From Anarhynchus alexandrinus (Eukaryota > Chordata > Aves > Charadriiformes > Charadriidae), in contig VUYV01000214.1 of the NCBI GenBank assembly GCA_008711295.1, forward strand, positions 186,001-250,000: a stretch of DNA of 64,000 bases, read 5' to 3'. The translations under genes were made by a program, and so were the position numbers. The notes beneath the pieces are model-generated. The model searched no databases, was not told the DNA's origin, and was given only the letters and a program-made list of their open reading frames with translations. Numbering within the stretch: the first letter of the stretch is position 1; each line of letters starts with the position of its first letter. Below, piece by piece: positions 60,439-64,000 of the stretch.

Positions 60439-63400
60439 AGCATTTCTCATCCTTATCTTCGGGCCCTCAAACAGTGGTTAAACATGTCCTTCGCTTTCTT
60501 TCTCATCCCCTCTGGCTTTTCGACTTCTTTCAGCTTGCCCGTGGAGCCTCCTCACGTTGGCTAGGCTTTCTTCCCTCCTCTTGCAAAAACCCTGGGTGTT
60601 TGCAGCATGCTCCTCTCCAGTTGAGCCATGCTTTACGTTTGGCAGTGTGCTCCACCGTTCGCATCTGGGTATCTCTTTGGGGCAAGGATTTATTCTGTAA
60701 TTAGTCTAGCTTATTTATTATCGTGGCGTATATATCTGCAGTGTTATGCAAACCGTAAAGGCTTCTAGTTCTAAAGGTCACCATGGGCGTACCTTGTGTT
60801 TACCTTCCAAAAGCAGATGAGCTCAGAACAAAAGGGACTGGCAGGCCACCGAGTAGAGGAAGGCAGGGAATCACCCTGATCTAACTAACTTGCCAGGGCA
60901 GTGTTCATAAAAGTAGGTTACCTCGTGCTGCAAACAAACAACCCAATCCAAACTCGCCCTCTTCCAGCTGACTGAATTAATTCTCCAGCATTGCTGTGTA
61001 GTCCCACAGCAGTGTACAGCTGCATGTCCTGGACACCCAAAGCAGGAGCCTATCCATTTCTCATCCTAAATGTCAGGCCTACCCAGTCTCTCATGCTGGG
61101 ACTCGCGTATGGTGCTTCTTGTTCTCCTCTGGGTATCATGACTGCCTCTCATTCTGCAACGTTGACTGCCAGCCAGAGCTTCCTGGAGGTGATGGACAGA
61201 GGCTGTGATGTTGCCTTGCCATGGTGGATTTGGCTCAAGCTTAAAAGAGCCTTGCTGCAGCTAATGCCCTTCAGATGAAGCCTAGCTGGAAAGCCACCCT
61301 GCTACCTGGTGACCAAGGCCACCAGTACATCCCTTACATTGCTTGTCATAGTGTTACCCCAAGCATTGGCATGAGTGATATTTGAGCTGTAATTTGCTAT
61401 TCACGTTGCTCTGCAGTGTTGAAAGAGGATCACAAGGCAATTACCTTACATGAGAGGATGAAATGACCCCACTATGTCCTATATGCAACTTGCAGGAAGA
61501 GCAGAAGGATAAATTAAATGTTTGTGAGAAATGCAAAATGGTAAGCCATTAGTTGCAGTCCTTCCCAAGATCATCTGCTGTCTAATTGCATTTCCTGCCT
61601 TACTATGGCTTAGGTCAATTGTCAGCATGAGAAAGGAAGAAAAAAAAAAAATCCAATCATTGCTTCCTCTACTAATTAGCAGCCTCAACAAAGTGGAAGT
61701 AGAGCCATGAAGACTGGACTCTCTCATCCTGCTTGTCAGAGCAGAGATACTCTGGTAGGGATGGGGATCTGCCACAGGCTGCACTCTTCCCCAGGGGATG
61801 CAGCTGCTTCTCCAACAGAAGAAAATAAATACAGGAGGGTGGGGAAGAAGGTGTGGGGGTCTGAGAAGCAGAAACATATTACCGAGCCAGCCCTGCTGGA
61901 AGCGTAAAAGGAAAAATGCCCATGGTCACTTTCAAGGGAAGATTTTTAAAAGATCCCACAAAAGGTTGGCAGGGCAAATAGAAAAGAGAAGCTGAGGAGG
62001 ACAGGCTAAACACAAGGAGAGATCTATGGATCCTCCATCCTCAGGAGAACAGGGGAAAAAGGAACTCAGAGCCGTGGCTTATTTCTGCTGCAGCTCTTCC
62101 TCCCCCTCCCGTCCTCCTATGCGTTTTGCATGAGGGTACAGCACGGTAACCTACCACAGCCTCAAAATAAAAAGTAGTGGGGGACAATCCAAAAAATACC
62201 CCCCTGGAGAAAGGAATCTCTTAAATATGATGATCAAAGTGTTCTGATATTAACAGACGAGAATGGTTTATGAATCTGGATTAGCTCAGAATCCATTTGA
62301 TTATTTTTAAACCTCTAAGATTGAAATCTATAAACCTTCCTAAGAGAAATGCCACTTATTTTAAAATGAGCAGTGAAATCTTGATTAATTGAGTTGCAAA
62401 AGAAACGGATCTAAAAACAGGCACTGGAGGAACATAAGTGCATTATGCATTTGGGTTTTGCTTTTGGAAGAATTCAAAACCAGATCTTTCTGCCAGTGCT
62501 GATCTGAGAATACGATATTCTAAGCCTGAACTCAGGTGTCTGTGGGTCACTGTCCCTGTGACGCCGTCTCAGGACCAAGATCATCACCATGCCTCAGGCT
62601 GGCTGGCTTAGAACCTCTTCCCTACTGAAGTCCAAGGTAGGAGTGTCTACTGTATCGAAACGTAGGCACTATGCTGGTTACTCCTTGTGTGGTTTTGGGG
62701 TGGCCAGAGTGCACCCCTGCTTGGAGCAACGTTATAGCCTGGGATAAATGCTGCTGTGCAGCGTGTCAGTTAAGCCGAAGGGTGATTTGTCCACAGAAAG
62801 AGCTGCCAGACCAGAGGGGAGGGGATGTCACCTGGTATGCTTTTTATCGCCTTAGATCTGGATTTATGAGGCAAAAAATTAAACAGCAGATTTCAAGCGT
62901 AACTTCCTGTAAAGTTTTGCTTTCGCACCGACAACACGTCTCTCTGGAAACAGCCTTTCAGGAGGGAGGTCTGGTCAGCTCCTTTTATTTGTTTCCTCTG
63001 ACTCAGGGAGTCGCTTGCACCCGCTCCATCTGCCTTCACTGTGGCACTGCTGGACAGAAACAACGGCAAGTGAAAGGCAGGGATCCTCTGGAGCTAGCGG
63101 TGCTCCTGGTAAGGTCCTGAGCAGCTGACTTCTCCTTTACACTGCCTCTCTGGATATTTTTAAGCTAAATACACATCAGAGGCCAATGTATGCTGATCAG
63201 TAAAGGGCATCTTCCAAACCCAATAAACACACTTCCATTACATCTTAAAATCTAGCGGTACCTTTCTTTATGTTCATTAATCACAAATCTCCTTGTTCCA
63301 TCTCTGGATCTAAGCCCACACTTCAGCCTTCTGCATCTCCCCTCAAGGGATTCCCTTTTTCTTTCCTATGCTGCTCCCTTAACGCAGTTCTGCAATTTTT

Positions 63401-64000
63401 GTGGGGGCCGAACTCCTTCCTACCCATTCATTTTTGTAGTTTTAGGGCCAACCTCTAAATTCCCCCCCCGTGAGTCAAGCCTCACAGTTCTATTCTTTCA
63501 CCCTCCTTATAGAAAACAGGGCTTCCTGCTTTGCAATGGCTTTTTTAGCCATCTTCCAGGATGGCTAAAACTTTGTGGATACCAGAGCCTCATCTCTGCT
63601 TCCTACTGCTCTCCTTCCCTCCACTGATTATGCAGCTTTTCAAATGAATTTATTCACTCTTGTACACATCACGTCTCTCTTGCGTCCCCTCCACTGACTC
63701 CCTCTTATCCACCACATAGCGTTGGGACATCTTGTCCTCGTCATCAGCACGTAACTCCATCTCCTACCTCATCTTGCTGGACTGGCTGGTGGCCTGCTCC
63801 ACCATATCAAGACTGTCCCATTAATTGCTTCCTGCCAGTCTGCTCCCCATCCCTCCAGCCTCTGCCTGGGACACCCACCCCAGCCTTCCCCGTGTCCTCC
63901 ACTCCTCTTCCCATCAGCTCTCACTTGAGCATTTTCTTCTCCAAAGAGTCGGTAGCAATGCACACTGACAGGTGGCCACGACACAGGTAAGTACACAATG
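60439..64000. other. Intergenic, no gene recognised
   Basis: A poly-A run lies at about 61639-61651. A 149-codon plus-strand open frame (62671-63120) and a 132-codon minus-strand frame (61479-61877) have no recognisable domain. The last kilobase is pyrimidine-rich. No FAM83F exon is visible. Confidence 0.5.

Noticed and set aside
62671..63120. 149-codon open frame on the plus strand near the window end
   Set aside because: Considered as a FAM83F first exon, but the peptide does not resemble the family and no other motif is visible.

Overview
The window is vertebrate nuclear DNA, almost certainly from a bird. Genes are split by GT-AG introns and most of the sequence is non-coding. One LINE 3' end has the avian CR1 form, with a conserved C-terminal reverse-transcriptase reading frame and an end in ATTCTGTG. 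I cannot tell the species; nothing contradicts a galliform.

Two genes are supported. (1) Positions 7-241, minus strand: one internal exon of ENTHD1, coding the middle of an ENTH domain. It has a consistent acceptor and a donor at the very edge of the window. (2) Positions 31899-47301, plus strand: the complete coding region of GRAP2 (GADS), a haematopoietic SH3-SH2-SH3 adaptor. It has seven coding exons, 891 nt with the stop, giving 296 residues. The 3' UTR ends near an AATAAA at 48333. The two genes face away from each other, the arrangement I recall for the human ENTHD1/GRAP2 locus. The next human gene on that side, FAM83F, is not visible before 64000.

Layout. 1-241: ENTHD1 exon. 242-31873: intergenic or 5' non-coding DNA. 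It holds a CpG-dense tract (about 3.8-5.65 kb) with a periodic array of CCAAT boxes and a perfect CRE. It also holds a MIR-like SINE (8.5 kb), a possible old CR1 scrap (9.8 kb), a cluster of inverted repeats (18.1-18.35 kb), a CR1 3' end (21.9-22.2 kb), an old decayed CR1 of about 1.6 kb on the minus strand (24.6-26.2 kb), and a duplicated segment of about 140 bp around a single N (30.26-30.54 kb) that looks like an assembly join. 31874-48360: GRAP2, with a 5'-truncated, reading-frame-broken CR1 in its last intron (45.0-46.6 kb). 48361-64000: no recognised exon; two MIR-like SINEs at 58.4 and 60.3 kb.

GRAP2 links activated LAT (through its SH2) to SLP-76 (through its C-terminal SH3) in T-cell receptor signalling, and related ITAM signalling in platelets or thrombocytes. 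All signature residues of the three domains are intact, so the gene looks functional. Its linker is shorter than in mammals and shows a repeated motif at the start of two consecutive phase-0 exons. I saw no CRISPR array, prokaryotic gene, RNA gene or viral gene. Claims about sequence families are from memory and reading by eye; no search was run.
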